DNA of 13,288 nt from Rhodoferax sp. (GTDB lineage: Bacteria > Pseudomonadota > Gammaproteobacteria > Burkholderiales > Burkholderiaceae), in assembly GCA_020048295.1 (NCBI GenBank), contig JAIFMT010000132.1:1-13288 (forward strand). Direction: 5' to 3'. Position 1 is the first letter of the stretch; each line of letters opens with the position of its first letter. Both the position numbers and the translations under genes were made by a program. The notes beneath the pieces were generated by a model. It was given only the letters and a program-made list of their open reading frames with translations, was not told where the DNA came from and ran no database searches. Below, piece after piece: positions 12,824 to 13,288 of the stretch.

Positions 12824-13288
12824 TCACGATTTGGCTGCCACCCACGCTGCATAGTCTTTCGGAAATGCTGCCTGCAACCGGGCCGCATAGAAAGCAATCT
12901 CGTCGCTGCGACCCAGCAGCATGGCGCTGCCCAACAGCAGTTCGACCACCCGTGCTTCGGGTGAAAAATGCAACATCTCCAGCGCCAACGCGTGGATTCT
13001 GGCGGCATTGCCAGCGTTCAGGTCTGCGGTGGTCAGGTCAGCAAAGCGCACCTGATCCGCAAAAAACCAGACCTTGCGGGTCTTTTCCAGGGTGTTGTCG
13101 CGGTAGGCGGCATTGCGCTCCAGGGGGTCCAGGTAAATCTGGCTGGCCAGATGGTAGTTCCAGCCGACCAACCCGCATAAAGCTAATATAAATGTAGCTA
13201 TTACCGCTTTACCATACTGCTCTATAGACCTAAAAGGCATGTAACTGTTGGATGCCGTGCCGGCTTTGGGCAACCACCACAGCAGCCA
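12824..13288 (-). CDS. C-terminal part of a Wzy/PglL-type membrane glycan polymerase or O-oligosaccharyltransferase (5' end outside window)
   Basis: The frame runs into the right window edge (it reads WLLWWLPKAG at the edge), so the N-terminal transmembrane bulk is missing and no start is claimed; the TTG at 13273 is internal. About 154 residues are visible. A short linker leads to one hydrophobic helix (AVIATFILALCGLVGWNYHLASQIY), followed by a soluble helical tail (RNNTLEK-like segment, VWFFADQVRFADLT, ALALEMLHFSPEARVVELLLGSAMLLGRSDEIAFYAARLQAAFPKDYAAWV). This tail resembles the C-terminal domain of the Wzy_C_2/PglL group found in Burkholderiales, whose members polymerise or transfer lipid-linked glycans, often onto type IV pilin. 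The call rests on the tail only, so polymerase versus pilin ligase cannot be decided. A dispersed repeat copy falls on the helix-coding part. Confidence 0.6.
   Translation of the reverse strand, partial: WLLWWLPKAGTASNSYMPFRSIEQYGKAVIATFILALCGLVGWNYHLASQIYLDPLERNAAYRDNTLEKTRKVWFFADQVRFADLTTADLNAGNAARIHALALEMLHFSPEARVVELLLGSAMLLGRSDEIAFYAARLQAAFPKDYAAWVAAKS
13182..13230 (+). repeat. Dispersed ~50-base repeat, copy C, inside the Wzy/PglL-type gene
   Basis: The pattern is GCT-N9-GTAGCT-N4-CCGC-N11-GCTCTATAGACC, a diverged copy of the repeat found twice in uup with the same internal spacing. It lies antisense to the reading frame, where it encodes the RSIEQYGKAVIATFILA segment with AT-rich codons (ATA, TTA, ACA, GTA) that contrast with the GC-rich surroundings. 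Confidence 0.6.

Noticed and set aside
1..13288. CRISPR arrays, tRNA or rRNA genes, integrase or transposase genes, toxin-antitoxin pairs, defence islands
   Set aside because: Both strands were read for these. No regularly spaced repeats, clover-leaf sequences or matching protein motifs were found.

Overview
The window is chromosomal DNA from a GC-rich betaproteobacterium, most likely a Burkholderiales/Comamonadaceae member related to Rhodoferax or Polaromonas. The evidence is the FtsZ and Uup sequence types, the GC-rich codon use, and a dispersed GTAGCT-N4-GCGC...GGGCTAGAGGCC repeat that I associate with that family. It is mostly ordinary core genome. I found no CRISPR array, tRNA, rRNA, insertion sequence or prophage gene.

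Layout. Bases 1-663 are the 3' part of ftsZ, followed by a strong intrinsic terminator (714-739). A relic of an acylating (CoA-dependent) aldehyde dehydrogenase comes next (812-1084) with its own terminator (1111-1148), which ends only 14 bases before the aroD start. Type I 3-dehydroquinate dehydratase (aroD, 1163-1960) faces a stand-alone CheY-like response regulator (2021-2422, minus). A gene-poor stretch of about 500 bases follows, holding two hairpins, one of them a terminator with no recognised gene upstream. Then come a class I SAM-dependent methyltransferase (2922-3635), alanine dehydrogenase (ald, 3793-4908), a six-helix membrane diguanylate cyclase (5011-6183), the ABC-F ATPase uup (6227-8200), and a large PhnD-like/PAS/GGDEF/EAL hybrid sensor (8276-11050). 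A short-chain flavin reductase (11253-11771) meets, tail to tail with a 2-base gap, an orphan 281-residue gene of unusual composition (11774-12619, minus). The right edge cuts the C-terminal part of a Wzy/PglL-type membrane glycan polymerase or ligase (12824-13288, minus).

How the genes relate. Two c-di-GMP enzymes flank uup on the same strand, and a lone receiver protein lies a few kilobases away. The diguanylate cyclase keeps both its active site and its product-inhibition site. The hybrid keeps the GGDEF and EAL catalytic residues but has lost the inhibitory RxxD and reads ECL instead of EAL. The remaining genes look like independent single-gene units rather than one operon.

Most interesting signals: (i) three diverged copies of one ~50-base repeat, all lying inside coding sequence (two in uup, one in the polymerase gene) and all kept in frame with a local shift to AT-rich codons; (ii) a perfect 9-bp inverted repeat directly before the diguanylate cyclase start; (iii) several genes with no Shine-Dalgarno sequence but a -10-like hexamer 7-13 bases before the ATG, suggesting leaderless or very short-leader mRNAs; (iv) the unrecognised 281-residue gene; (v) the aldehyde dehydrogenase relic and the terminator that crowds aroD. 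I see no convincing new multi-gene system.
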